DNA of 64,000 nucleotides from Ceratopteris richardii (GCA_020310875.1 CM035433.1:107003758-107067757); one strand, 5' to 3'; shown: positions 44,690-55,655, counted from the stretch's first letter. Notes: generated from the sequence alone by a model not told the origin. A program made the numbers and translations.

Positions 44690-45730
44690 TTGTGCTGGGG
44701 ATCAAGAAAAATCTATTATCAGTTTCAACATTAGCTAAGATTGGCTTGGTTGTGAAATTTGTTGATGACAAATGTATGGTTCATGATCTATCAAATGGCG
44801 ATGTGATTATTGCTTCTGGCATTTTATGTTGAGGGTTGTATAAGCTCATAGACTATCAAAAATATGTGAATGATTCAACATGTGCAGTACATGATTCTCA
44901 AGCTATGTCGTATGCAAAGCTTTGGCATGCACGCTTTGGTCATCTGAATTTTGCTAGTTTTTTATGCTTGCAAAAATATGAAATGATGTCCTCTTTGTCC
45001 AAACTTGAGGCACCCGATAAACATGTTTGTGAAGGCTGTATTTTGGGCAAAATGCATCGTTCATCCTTCCGAAAAGATGGTTCAATTCGGGCTACTCAGA
45101 AATCGTAGCTTGTACATAGTGATGTATGTGGTCCTATGCAGAGAACTTCTTTCGGAAACTATCTTTACTTCGTGACTTTCATTGATGATTTCTTCCAGGC
45201 ATGCATGGGTACATCCACTCAAAGCAAAGTCCAAAGTGTTCATGTGCTTCAAACAGTTTTTGGTTTTGGCTGAAAATCTATCAGTGTGTAAAATGGGCAC
45301 CCTCCGTTCCGATCGAGGGGGGGAATATATGTCTTCTGACTTTAATGCATTTCTGGTTGAAACATCAGTGTACAATGCCGTATACACCTCAACAGAATTG
45401 ATTTGCTAAATGGAAGAATAGGTTACTCATGGAGATGGTGAGGTGTATGGTCAAGAGTCAGGCTTTACCACATAGTTTCTGGCTTGAGGCTATCATGTGT
45501 GCAACATATGTACTTAACAGGTGTTCCACTCAAGCACTACAATCTATCAATCCATATGAGGCTTGGCATGGTCGCAAGCCATCTGTTGCGCATTTGCATG
45601 TTTTTGGTTGTTTGGCATATGCATTAGTGCCTCAACAACATCGCAAGAAATTGGATGATAAAGAAATAAAATGTATTTTTGTTGGATACAGTTCTGAAAG
45701 CAAAGGCTACCATTTGTATCATCCATAGAC
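44690..45730 (+). pseudogene. C2 integrase region
   Basis: IKKNLLSVSTLAKIGL, then the zinc region LWHARFGHLNFASF and CEGCILGKMHRSSF. The core includes TFIDDF, LRSDRGGEYMSSDF and a damaged third-acid region. The tail is MEMVRCMVKSQALPHSFWL and HVFGCLAYALVPQQ. Stops near 44831 and 45106 and a frameshift near 45200. Confidence 0.85.
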
Positions 45731-46179
45731 CAAATGCATTTTGGTTAGCCGTAATGTTGTTTTTGTGGAAGATGCTATTCAACCTTTCCTTTCATGTATG
45801 AAGGAGACATCTATTAGCTCCAAAGACATGTATGATACTTTGTTGCCTCTTTTTATAAGTGGATAGTCTAGTGCTAGTCCTATTGAGGCAACTTCTCAAC
45901 CTTTACAGGTTTCATGTGATGATGTAGATCATTCCATTTATGATGCATCTTTTCATGATGCACTTGTTGATGTGAGAGTTGATATAGAGGAGGCAAAAAC
46001 TATGCCAAAATAGCTAGTGCACATTTTGCGTGACACCAAATTAGATGCACCTCTGTCATACCGTACTCGTTCAGGCTCTCATAGTGCATCTTTTGCATCA
46101 GATTGCTATGCTATGGCTGCCTCTGGTCTCTGTGATGAGATTGAGCGTGTTTCATTTGATGAAACACCAAATTCTGAAC

Positions 46180-47000
46180 ATTAGATGGTTGCAATGCAAT
46201 CTGAATATGATGCTATCATTAAAAATGGTACCTTGTTTTTGTGTGACTTGCCTTCTGGCAAGAAGGCCATTGGCACTAAGTGACTATACAAGCTTAAGCA
46301 TAAACCTAATGGAATAGTTGATAGGTATAAGGCTAGGCTTATTGCAAAGGGTTATGTGTAGGAAAGAGGCATTGATTTTGATGAAACCTTTGCACCTACA
46401 TGCCAAATGACTATTGTTTGTAGCATATGTGCACTTGCAACTCATCATGGTTGGAATGTACATCAATTGGACATTAAAACAACATTTTTTAATGAAGATG
46501 TGTATGTTTTTCAGCCCCATGGCTTTGTGCATAAGGGACATGAAAAATAGGTGTGGAGGTTAAAGAAGGCATTATATGGTTTAAAGCAAGCACCATGTGA
46601 CTGTATGAAAAGGTATATGCATATCTGATTGCACATGGTTTTGAGAACAGTCCAACAGAAAGCACCTTATATGTTAAGCGTGCTAATGATGTGCTTCTGA
46701 TCATTGCTGTGTATGTTGATGACATGGTGCTCATTGGACCTTATGAGAAGCATGTTGCTGATTTCAAGGCTGATTTGCATGTCTGATTTGGGGCATTTGC
46801 ATCATTATTTGGGCATTCAATTTATGCAAGTTGATGGCAGAATAGCTTTGTGTCAAATGAAATATATTGACACATTATTGCAGCATTTTGGCCTTGAAGA
46901 CGCTAAACTTATTGCCACTCCTATGGAGACAAGTTTGAGTCTTCATGATGTTGGAGATGCATTTGATGTTGTTCTCTATCAACAAGCTATTGGATGCTCT
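46180..47000 (+). pseudogene. C2 reverse transcriptase
   Basis: ALSDYTSL-type frame aside, the correct frame gives KHKPNGIVDRYKARLIAKGY, HQLDIKTTFFNEDVYVF and the YVDD motif in AVYVDDMVLIGP. Many stops; a frameshift occurs near 46780. Confidence 0.8.
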
Positions 47001-47029
47001 CACATATGAGCAGGTTTATGCATTGCCCA

Positions 47030-47610
47030 TGTGTCAAGCATTGGCAGGTGGTTAAGCGCATCTTTCGCTACTTGAGTAGTACCCGACTACTTGGGTTGTT
47101 TTATCCCAAGGGGGATCACTGCCACCATATTTGCATGCTTTTTTTTTACTCTGACTAAGCTAGTTGCTATGACTCTCATGTGTCCACTAGTGGTTTTTGG
47201 TTCATGCTTGGTAGCTCATGCATATCTTGGTTGAGCAAGAAGCAGCATACTTTGGCCACTTCCAGTTGTGAGGCTGAGTATAGGGTAGCTTTCATAGCGA
47301 CTCTTGAGTGTGTATGGCTCAGACGCCTTATGGTTGATTTGGGTGTTGGTCAGTCTTCTGCCACCACCTCTTTACTAACAGTTAGAGGGCATTGGAAGTT
47401 GCAAGGAACCCTGTGTTCCATGCTCGCACTAAGCATACTGAGGTGCATTATCATTATGTTAGGGAGAGGTTCTCCAATGGAGAGATCAACTTCGCATATG
47501 TGCCCACACAGGAGAACATTGCAGACCTTTTTCATGAAGGCTCTGCCTAGGGAGAAATTTGAAGCTTTTTGCAAAGCTTTGGGCTTACTTCCTTTTGTGG
47601 ATTGATTCCA
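47030..47610 (+). pseudogene. C2 RNase H
   Basis: RWLSASFATXVVPDYLGCF-type sequence is followed by VSTSGFWFMLGSSCISWLSK, QHTLATSSCEAEYR and the end ALPREKFEAFCKALGL. It ends in the 137-bp segment that is also present at 8037-8173. Confidence 0.82.
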
Positions 47611-47638
47611 CATAGCTTGACACTTCCTTATACATGAG
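47502..47638 (+). repeat. 137-bp duplicate of the copia C2 3' end (second copy)
   Basis: Same length as 8037-8173 on the other strand, with about four differences. It abuts the truncated start of the Gb 5' LTR. Confidence 0.85.
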
Positions 47639-48148
47639 TGCCGCCGGATTGGCATCATGTAATTTATATTTTCCTATACCGCACGTACCGAAAGGTCGTA
47701 GCAAAGTGTTGTACCCTTTTTATCAATCAATGAAGAGACATTACGGTGGCTCTCCGGTAGAGAGGAGACGGGATCGCCAGACTGTCTGTCTGGGTGATTT
47801 GCGACTCTGCGGAGACGTCGGAGTGTAGATTCCAATAACTCTGAGTACTGTTACTTTACTTTGTTGAATTACATTAATTTTTGGTTAACATAGTAATGTT
47901 CGGCGACGATGATCAATCTGTGCTACGGTGATCATTAACTTCTGTGTTACCTACGGTGTAAAGAATAACTGGAATGCGAGTAGTAAGACTATATAGAAGA
48001 ATTGATACTGAGTAATAGCGTACTGCTTAATTTGTTAGTTAACTGGGAAATTTAGATAAAGGGCCTCTGAAGTATCAGACCCCTACCATCCCCAAGAACC
48101 CGAAAAGAGATTAAAAGGCGGACTTGGCGGAAGTTTGTCCTTTTAACA
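47639..48148 (+). repeat. 5' LTR of Gb, with damaged start
   Basis: It starts TGCCGCCGG where the partner LTR has TGTAAGGCCGCCGG, so several terminal bases are lost. It ends CCTTTTAACA. About 4% divergence from 8174-8688. Confidence 0.9.
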
Positions 48149-48149
48149 C

Positions 48150-48167
48150 TGGCGTCATCTGTGGGAA
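48150..48167 (+). promoter_or_regulatory. Primer binding site of Gb
   Basis: TGGCGTCATCTGTGGGAA one base after the LTR. It differs from the Ga site (TGGCGCCGTCTGTGGGAA) by two transitions. Confidence 0.8.
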
Positions 48168-48235
48168 GATGGCAATTGATTAAGAAATCAGTAAAGGTAG
48201 AGCAGCATGTAAGGCAAGCGGTACAGAGGTGATAT

Positions 48236-49618
48236 ATGCCGGTTACTCGGTTCGGCGAGTCTTATCCGAAGTATAGAAGAGACCAGCACCCCTGGGCAGT
48301 TCCAAATTTATTAGGGACACCCACAAGCGGTAGAAGTGCAGACCATTTAAGCCCAATTGTCGAAGGATTGGAGCCAGTTAGTAGTGATTTCGGTACCATT
48401 TCGGTGACACATGAGGAATTTCCGGTAGAGTCCGGTGTGATTCCGGTGCATTCTGAAGAGGGTACAGTAACTTCTGAGTGTACAAAGACGCAGTGCGTAG
48501 TTGGTTCGACACCATCTGGTCAGAATTCGAACATTTTCGGTGATAACGTGGTGGTACCAAGTGAGACTGTTTCCGGTGGAAAGACAACTTGGTGCAGTGA
48601 AAGTTCGACAAGTTCCGGTGGAAGCTCGGTGCCACTTAGTGGAAGTCTGAAGTTTTTCGGTGATACTGCAGTACTACCTGGTGGATCCTTGTTATGCTCA
48701 CCACTGTTCGGGGCAAGTTTGCCTACTCTTGATATTGAAGCTGAGGACAGACTATTTGATTTGGAGATACGTAAGAGATTCAACGCTATTTTCGAGCTGG
48801 AAGGTGAGCAGTCTGATAATACAGATTCCGAAGGACAAAGCAAACCCCCTCAGAACTCAGGAAACAGCAGCAGTACCAATATTAGCACCATGAGTGGTCA
48901 ACAACAGCAACAGCCACAACCAATCATTCCACTTTGGTCGGTTTCAACAGGGGTGACGTACACAAAGTTCAGTGGATTTCCAGGGGACGATCCTGATGCA
49001 TATATGCGCACGTTTGAGATCAGTTATGCAGTATTAAACCACCCACCTGACCCGACGTACAATGCCATCGTATTTCAGGCTACATTGGTCAATGAAGCAG
49101 CGAGGTGGCTAACAGAGTATGATATCAACCATTTTGCTAACTATGATGATGTGAGAGACGCGTTTTTACAGAGGTTCCGGTTGAAGAAGAATCCTGCCAA
49201 AATCTTTGACTATTTGCAGAACAATTGGCAGAAGCCGCACCAGACTGTTCAGGAATATGCAACATTGTTTAGAACCCACTTACGACAACTACCTCCGGCA
49301 CATGCTAATCTACCAAATGATGTTATAACCCAGTGGTTCATTAACAGGCTGACCCCACAGTTAAGACAAATCATGATCATCCGCTGTGTGGGTGCTATGA
49401 CACTGGATGCTGTTATTGTGATGGCCCTGCAACTAGAGCATAAAGTTGGGGAATTCACCGAAGACTTGGAGTGGCTGAAGGCTAGTAAGACCATAACAGA
49501 TGATCTGGCTAAACAGATGTATTGCACCAAGTGCAAAAATCTAGGGCAGATATACCGAAAACAGCGTTTATTACGAATTGGGGTGTTTTTTCTTGTACAG
49601 TCATGTGGTTTGGATTAA
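48236..49618 (+). CDS. Gb gag, open, with a chimeric tail across the breakpoint
   Basis: 460-codon open frame from MPVTRFGESYPKYRRD. Residues 1-200 are Ser/Gly/Thr-rich and disordered. A gag domain follows (GVTYTKFSGFPGDDPDAY, ARWLTEYDINHFANYDD, LPNDVITQWFINRLTPQ). It ends in the first half of the first zinc knuckle (CTKCKNLGQ). The last ~22 codons (from IYRKQRLL) are out-of-frame Ga RT sequence beyond the inversion junction. It lacks the polyGln tract length of Ga. The knuckles that should follow are at 15447-15100 (-). Confidence 0.88.
   Translation: MPVTRFGESYPKYRRDQHPWAVPNLLGTPTSGRSADHLSPIVEGLEPVSSDFGTISVTHEEFPVESGVIPVHSEEGTVTSECTKTQCVVGSTPSGQNSNIFGDNVVVPSETVSGGKTTWCSESSTSSGGSSVPLSGSLKFFGDTAVLPGGSLLCSPLFGASLPTLDIEAEDRLFDLEIRKRFNAIFELEGEQSDNTDSEGQSKPPQNSGNSSSTNISTMSGQQQQQPQPIIPLWSVSTGVTYTKFSGFPGDDPDAYMRTFEISYAVLNHPPDPTYNAIVFQATLVNEAARWLTEYDINHFANYDDVRDAFLQRFRLKKNPAKIFDYLQNNWQKPHQTVQEYATLFRTHLRQLPPAHANLPNDVITQWFINRLTPQLRQIMIIRCVGAMTLDAVIVMALQLEHKVGEFTEDLEWLKASKTITDDLAKQMYCTKCKNLGQIYRKQRLLRIGVFFLVQSCGLD
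49541..49550. other. Inversion breakpoint 2 (Gb gag / Ga RT junction)
   Basis: Gb gag reads AAAAATCTAGGGCA; the next bases GATATACCGAAAACAGCG are the Ga RT block just after the DGYSGYNQV region. About 20 bases of Ga and a similar small amount of Gb appear lost between the two breakpoints. Confidence 0.8.
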
Positions 49619-50560
49619 GAAATGGTCCTAGCACTTTTCAGCGGTATATGTAGGAAATCTTTTCACCTTACCTTACTTCTTTTATGCAAGTATATCTAGA
49701 TGATTTCTCTTTATTCGGTAAGATGGTAGCACATCTGTATCATTTACGGTGTTGCTTTGAGAAATGTCGTGAATACCGACTCTGTTTAAATCCAACCAAA
49801 TCTATCTTTGCGGTTTCCTGTGGTAAACTTCTTGGCCACATTGTATCTGCACAGGGCATACAAGTTGATCCAGACAAAATTGCAGCCGTGTTAGAAGCTC
49901 CTGTGCCTACTACGCTGAAAGAAGTAATGCGATTCATGGGTCAAGTCAGGTGGCATGGTCGACATTTATGGTGGCTTGCCCATTTGGCAATACCCCTAAA
50001 TCGACTAATAACTAGTACTCCTCGACAGTTTGATTGGACTCAGGAATGTCAAACTGCATTTGATCGTCTAAAAGGATTATTAACGCAGGTTCCAATTCTA
50101 CAACCTCCTGATTGGGAACGCCCATTTCATGTTTTTGTAGACGCATCAGATATAGCCATTGGAAGTGTTTTAATGCAACAAACTGATAAGTAGTTTCGGC
50201 CTGTCTATTATGCAAGTCGCCAGCTTGCTCCTACTGAAAAGAATTATTCATTAACTGAAGAGAATGTCTTGGTTTGGTGTATTCTACAAAGAAATTCCGG
50301 CATTATTTGCTAGGCCAAAAATTCGTCTTTCATGTAGATCATGCTGCGCTGGTGTATCTGGTTAGACAGCAGCATTTAGGTGGTCGTTTGGCGCGTTGGG
50401 TTCTATTGTTACAGGAATTCAATTATGAAGTAATTCATCGACCCGACACTGCACATGCATTAGCAGATTTTCTCTCTCGATTAGATTTCGGTGAAGCTCC
50501 GGTCGGTGTTGATGACACCACACAAGCAATTTATGTTACTAAAACGACTAGTGATGAATC
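49550..50560 (+). pseudogene. Ga RT (C-terminal part) and RNase H
   Basis: YLDD in MQVYLDDFSLFGKM, GKLLGHIVSAQGIQVDPDK, FMGQVRWHGRHLWW. RNase H: VFVDASDIAIGSVLMQQ, a frameshift in the ENVLVWC region near 50260, then FHVDHAALVYLVRQQ and HALADFLSRLDFGE. TAG at about 50191 replaces a Trp codon. Confidence 0.88.
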
Positions 50561-51851
50561 TGCACAACCTTCTGTGACACTTACCTACTATGATCAGTTA
50601 TTAACCTTTCTTACTGATGGATGTCTTCCTTCTCAAACTTCTCCTGCAATTCGCTGGAAAATTGTAGTTTACAGTCGTAGATTCCAGTTGATTGCCGGCC
50701 AGTTGTACTATATGGATCACACTGGGGTTTTACTTCGCTGTATTCCTCCACATGAAGTAAACTCAATAATCGCTCTGGCACATTCAATACCCTCCAGTGG
50801 ACATTTTGCAGTAGATTTAACGCACCGAAAAATTCTGCAAAGTGGGCTTTGGTGGCCTACTATGTACAAAGATTTGACTCAGTTTGTGCAGCAATGTGAC
50901 AATCGTCAGCAATCTGGATAGCCTTTACAACGCCATTTCTTTTCTCTGCAGCCTGTCTTACCTTTGGAACCTTTTCAGAAATGGGGTCTTGACTTTATTG
51001 GACCAATCACACCTCCAGCAATCCTTAGCAATAATCGCTACATTCTGACATGTACAGATTATTCTACCAGATGGGCAGAAGCTTGGGCTTTACGGTCCGC
51101 CACAGCTGTTTTGGTGGAAAAATGTCTAATGAAAGACGTATTCCCACGTTATGGATTACCTTTGGAACTTGTCACAGATCAAGGCACACACTTTGTCAAC
51201 AATTTAATGCGAGTGCTCACACACACTTTTCAGATTCTGCATAAATTCAGTTCACCATATTATCCTTGTGCTAATGGCCTAGCTGAAAGTACTAACAAGA
51301 CCTTGCTGAGTATGCTTCGAAAATTGATTGTGGAATCACAAGAAAGATGGGATCAGTTACTACCTGCAGTATTATGGGCATACCGAACTACATACAAAGT
51401 AGCAACCGGACTAACTCCTTTCAAGCTGGCTTATGGCCTAGAAGCAATTGCACCAATGGAACTTATGGTACCCAGTTTACGCGTGGCTATCACTCAGAAA
51501 TTATTACCTAAAGATTCTTTATCATTTTGATTGGATACACTTAGAGAATTAGATGAACATCACTGGGAAAGTTTTCTGACTCTTCAAGAAGTGCAGTTGC
51601 GGCAAGCTCGTACACATGATCGGTATCTTAAAACTCCAGTTTTTACGGTAGGACAACTTGTGCTGTTTTATAATGCAAAATCAAATTGTTCTGCTGGAAA
51701 ATTCAAATTACGATGGTTTGGTCCTTACCGAATTACTGAACAAGTGGGCCCAGCTACTTTTCGGTTGACTACTTTGACCGGAATTCCTCTTCCTAACGTG
51801 ATCAATGGTTCAAAGTTGCGACCATATCATCAACCACCTGATTCTCGCTGA
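50561..51851 (+). pseudogene. Ga integrase
   Basis: Linker LYYMDHTGVLLRCIPPHE, HHCC with VDLTHRKILQSGLWW and QQCDNRQQSG (the second Cys is Arg here). Core D (CTDYSTRWAEAW), D (TDQGTHFVNN) and E (NGLAESTNKT). GPY-type RWFGPYRITEQVGPATF, end KLRPYHQPPDSR. TAG near 50919 and TGA near 51528 interrupt it. Confidence 0.88.
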
Positions 51852-52166
51852 TGTGTTCTTTGTTTTTTTTCATGTGTTATTTACTTTCTTTTTTGTTTTT
51901 GTGTGATTAATAAAATAAGTCTGTAAATATCCTCGTTTTGATACCTAATTATGATCAATAGCCGCCCTGCATTATCGTTCTACTCATGCATGCACACCGT
52001 AGTTATGAAGGTTATCATAATATTGCACGATGATTAACAATTTCGATCGCCTCACACTGCCAAGTATCTACTTAATCTCTTTTGTTTCGCTGTTAATCGC
52101 TATTGTGTCTGTGTGCTTTGTGTTTCCTGTATTCACTGTGTCTTTGTGCTACGTTGCGTGCGCATC

Positions 52167-54311
52167 ATGGAAGCATTAGCCAACTTTGCTGCGTTCCGTG
52201 ACGGACTCCCTGCGGATGTGGGTGAGTTCTTGCACGTCCGTGGGTTGTCCAATTTCGCTGAATTGCCTTGGCATTCAGTGGAATGTCACCCGTTTTACGC
52301 CCAGATAATTGCCGCCATCGCTGCCACACCTGCTACGGAGCAGAGTTGGCCAATTACCTCTTTACCATCTCGTACTGTAATCACTCGACAGTCATTTGCT
52401 GATGCTTTCCGACTCTCTCCGGAAGGACGAGAGAATGGCCCTAACCTTCCGGTTGCTACCATGATTCAATTTTTCCAGATATTCTTCGAATGAGTATGCC
52501 ATACTCTGTCGACCTGAGCCTGAAAGAACAGCTTTATAGTTTCTAGTAGCCATCTTAAACCTGCAGAAACGAACTTATGGGATTTCTCGCCCATTCTACT
52601 TGGTGATTGATATGGCTGCTAGAGAGCCTATCAATTTTGCTTCCTATTTTTTTCGGCGCCTTCATCGTGAATGCGTTTCGGTTATTAAACACGTTAACAA
52701 AGGAGATTTGCCGCGATCACGTCTTCCGCACATACTCAGTTTTCTGTTTCCGACCATCCAAGCAACGCAACCGCCTCCACGAGGTCCAATTTTATATCAT
52801 GAGGAATCTGCTCAGATACTGGAAGACGACGAAGAAGATGATGAAGAAATCTTCCAGCTCCTCCGCCAAAAACGCATCAGGATTAGTTCGTCTGATAGTC
52901 AAGTGCAAGGATCTGCCGCAGGTGATAAAGAAGACAAAAATGAAGAGGAGATTTTTCACGATACAGCCACCTCCATTCACCATGATTCGTCCGCCCAGTC
53001 ATCTCCAAACAACCAACAAGAACAAAGTGTGACCAATTCTGACGACAAATCTTCTAAGGAAGAATCGCAGCAGCAGTCCAAACAAGAGGTACAAGAAGAT
53101 ACATAGGTTATGGTTGCAGAGATTTTGGCAGAATTGATTACGGCAGTGGATAATGCAGTTGCCAAATCTAAAGTGTCTACGCAACAACTCATTGAAAAAG
53201 TATTGGTGGCTAACATTTTGCAACCCCCTCCTCCACCCCTACCTCCACTCAAACCTATTATCCCTATTCCACCAATTGTACCTAATGCACCCGATTCCTC
53301 ATCCTCTTCACCTAACTACTCTCCACCCAATTCTCATCAACTCCTGACAACTTCTTCATCTCAACCATGTCCTCCTCTTCCGGTTCCTTCGATTCCTATG
53401 ATTTTTGAGCTCGCATCCATGGGTCAGATGTTGATTCATCTATCGCAGCAACTACCAGCACAGATGAAGGACATTACTGATAATCTCAGAGACGAATTCC
53501 AGCATAAAGTAGATATTCTTGAAGCAGACATTAGTCCACTCCAGGAAGAAATAGATATAGTAAAGGTAGAAAATCATGCTCTGCACAATCAGATATTACA
53601 GCTCCAGGTTACAATTACCGAACATGAATCATTGATTAATCAGAAAGATGAGGCGTTAGCTGAGATTCAAGCAAAAGATGATTTGTTATGTGCTGCTGAT
53701 GCAGAGATCCTGCAATTGAAACAGTTAGTCAAAGATAAAGAGGATGCCCGCATAGCACTGGGAAATTTGTTAGAAAAGACTAGAGCACAATGGATGAAGC
53801 AGTACAGAAAGGACAGGAAATGACGGAATTACTAAAGCAAACTAATACGGAGCTAGAGTTTGCAACTGCAAACCTATTTGAATCAAATGCTGCTCTTAAA
53901 AGCCAGATGATGTTGGTCGCTCAACTACAGAAGAAGATACCAAGGATAAGAAGAGAAAGAGATGCTTATTACCGGACCATACAATTTCAAAATCAAGAGT
54001 TGGAAAGAAGAGAGAACCAACTGGGTGCTCAAGCAAAAAGACTATCTAGAGTTGATAAACAGATTGCAGACATGAAAGTGAACCGGTATGCAGCTTTATC
54101 AAATGATTTTTACTTACAAGAAGCCTTTCTGCAAACACAGGCATAAATTTTGATGAGCCAGGTAATTGCAACCAGTTCAGTAAGAACTGATGCATAGCTA
54201 GTAGAACCCGAAATCCTGAAACAGATGTTAGATTCATTAAAAAAGAAAATTGCCAGAACTTTTAAGTTAGATAGAACAATGTATCTACAGGGTATAATAG
54301 ATGAACCATAG
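52167..54311 (+). pseudogene. Extra third ORF of Ga (helical domain plus long coiled coil)
   Basis: It starts at ATG 52167 (MEALANFAAFRDGL) and ends at TAG 54309-54311 after GIIDEP, roughly 714 codons with a few breaks (52493, 53104, 53823, 54146). Order: RGLSNFAELPWHSVE, SFADAFRLSPEG; YFFRRLHRECVSVIKHVN and GDLPRSRLPHILSFLF; an acidic linker rich in Asp/Glu/Gln; a proline run (PPPPPLPPLKP); then about 280 residues of coiled coil (HKVDILEADISPLQEE, LKQLVKDKEDARIALG, RLSRVDKQIADM). Both copies keep the same ends and order, so it is a genuine element gene and not read-through. About 315 bp separate it from IN, room for its own leader or splice site. Function unknown; self-assembly through the coiled coil is an inference. 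Confidence 0.78.
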
Positions 54312-54328
54312 AATTTTGTATACCTGTA

Positions 54329-54353
54329 GGTTCAAGTCCACCGTGCGTGCCAG
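54329..54353 (+). other. tRNA-3'-end-like motif in the PPT position of Ga
   Basis: GGTTCAAGTCCACCGTGCG, then TGCCAG, ends at the 3' LTR start. Identical to the Gb motif at 8689-8713 while the sequence just upstream has diverged. No purine tract is present. Confidence 0.65.
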
Positions 54354-54928
54354 TGTAAGCCTCCAGATTGGCAATTGTAAGCCTTTTCCTTTTCATATTC
54401 CGCACGAACCGAAAGGTCGTTGCGATGAGTTGTAACTTTTTATAAAGCAATGAAAAGACACTTTCGGGGACGACTAGAAGAGTTGCCAGACTATCTGTCT
54501 GGGTGAGACGTTCTGTGGAGTTTCCGTAGTGTGTGTTTGAGAATTCTGTGTACTGCTGTGTCTTTCTGTTTTGTTTGATTATTTGCACCTGTACGGTAAA
54601 GATTGGGTTACGGTAATGTTTACATTAAGTGAAGTATTGAATCGCTGATTTGTAAGTTGTTTACTGTAAGTCTGTGTTACGATAATGTTTATCCCTGCGT
54701 TGTGTACTAAGATGTATTGATTGTAATACGAATAGTAATTCCGTAAAGGAATGAGCCCGAGTTTTCTGTTAGAAAGTTGGATTAGCAGAGTTGTTTTGAA
54801 TGAAAGGTCATGTGAGTGAGTTGATTTGGGAAAATCAAGTATAGGGCCTCTGATTATTCATACCCCTTCCACTCCCAAGAACCCGAAAAGAGCTTACACG
54901 CGTTCTGACGGCAAAAGCACGTTCAACA
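54354..54928 (+). repeat. 3' LTR of Ga
   Basis: 575 bp from TGTAAGCCTCCAG to GCACGTTCAACA. Pair of 25460-26032. Flanked by GCGT (54929-54932), the reverse complement of ACGC. Confidence 0.92.
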
Positions 54929-55640
54929 GCGTGTCTCATCCAAGTTTCTTGTTCATCCTCATCTACACACCTCAGTAGAAGTCCACTAGAATCTTGATTA
55001 TATAGGCTTCCTACTACAATGTGAAGATTCCTAGTCTTCCATAATTGTTGGGTTTTATCCGAATTAATCATATGACCAGGTCCATGCATAGGTATAGGCA
55101 TTAATTATTTAGCCCACTGTGGACAAACCTCTAAGTTAAAAAGATAGGTGTCAGGCAAGTCATCCACAACTCCAGTCAAGGGTTCTCCATATGTCATTTG
55201 AGATAGACGATCAACTCTACATGCGTGTTTCCTTTCTTAACCACTAGTTGAAAGTCAAATTCCATTAATAGTAGAAACCATCTCACTAGTCTTCCAATGT
55301 TACATGGTTTACTGACTAGGTATAACAAAGCTTGATGATCAATAAAGAATTCGATTTTTTTTGCCTATAAATAGTGTCGGAATTTCTTTACCACGCATAC
55401 CATTCCTAATCCCTCTCGTTCGGTGGTCGTGTAATTATGTTCGGCTTGGTTGAGCTACCTGCTAGCATAGGCAATAGGATGATCGAGTTTTCCTTCATCT
55501 GTAGGTTGTGCTAAGATGCATCCTATGGCAAATTTAGAAGCATCCACATGGATGTGAAATGGCTTATTTCAATTTGGTACTTTTAGAATGGGCGTTGAGC
55601 TCAGTCTGCTTTTCAGCTCATTGAATGCTTTCTCACAATC
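54929..55640 (-). pseudogene. NP RNase H and first integrase linker
   Basis: RNase H blocks PFHIHVDASKFAIGCILAQ, YTTTEREGLGMV and FFIDHQALLYLVSKP with stops. Then the linker HIVVGSLYNQDSSGLLLRCV and DEQETWMRHA, where Ga interrupts. The next codons (26037 on) supply HINPWKKHRSISG. Confidence 0.78.
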
Positions 55641-55655
55641 TTCAGTCCAATTGAA

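Larger units (their letters stand above)
44640..47638 (+). mobile_element. Ty1/copia retrotransposon C2, 5'-truncated
   Basis: Order: GAG-pre-integrase zinc region, IN, RT, RNase H. gag and PR are absent. The 3' end is cut by Gb at 47638; after undoing the inversion it continues at 8173 to 8037 and leftward. Many stops and frameshifts. Confidence 0.88.
47639..49547 (+). mobile_element. Ty3-type LTR retrotransposon Gb, 5' part
   Basis: 5' LTR, PBS, and gag as far as the first zinc knuckle. It then switches abruptly to Ga RT at inversion breakpoint 2. It continues at 15447 on the minus strand. Confidence 0.85.
49548..54928 (+). mobile_element. Ty3-type LTR retrotransposon Ga, 3' part
   Basis: RT from mid-palm, RNase H, IN, extra ORF, tRNA-like motif, 3' LTR. 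It is inserted in NP, which resumes at 54929. A handful of nonsense changes, mostly TGG/CGA/CAG to stop transitions, plus small frameshifts. Confidence 0.85.

Noticed and set aside
52167..54311. An envelope-like gene
   Set aside because: No signal peptide, no transmembrane segment and a dominant coiled coil; position alone is not evidence for env.
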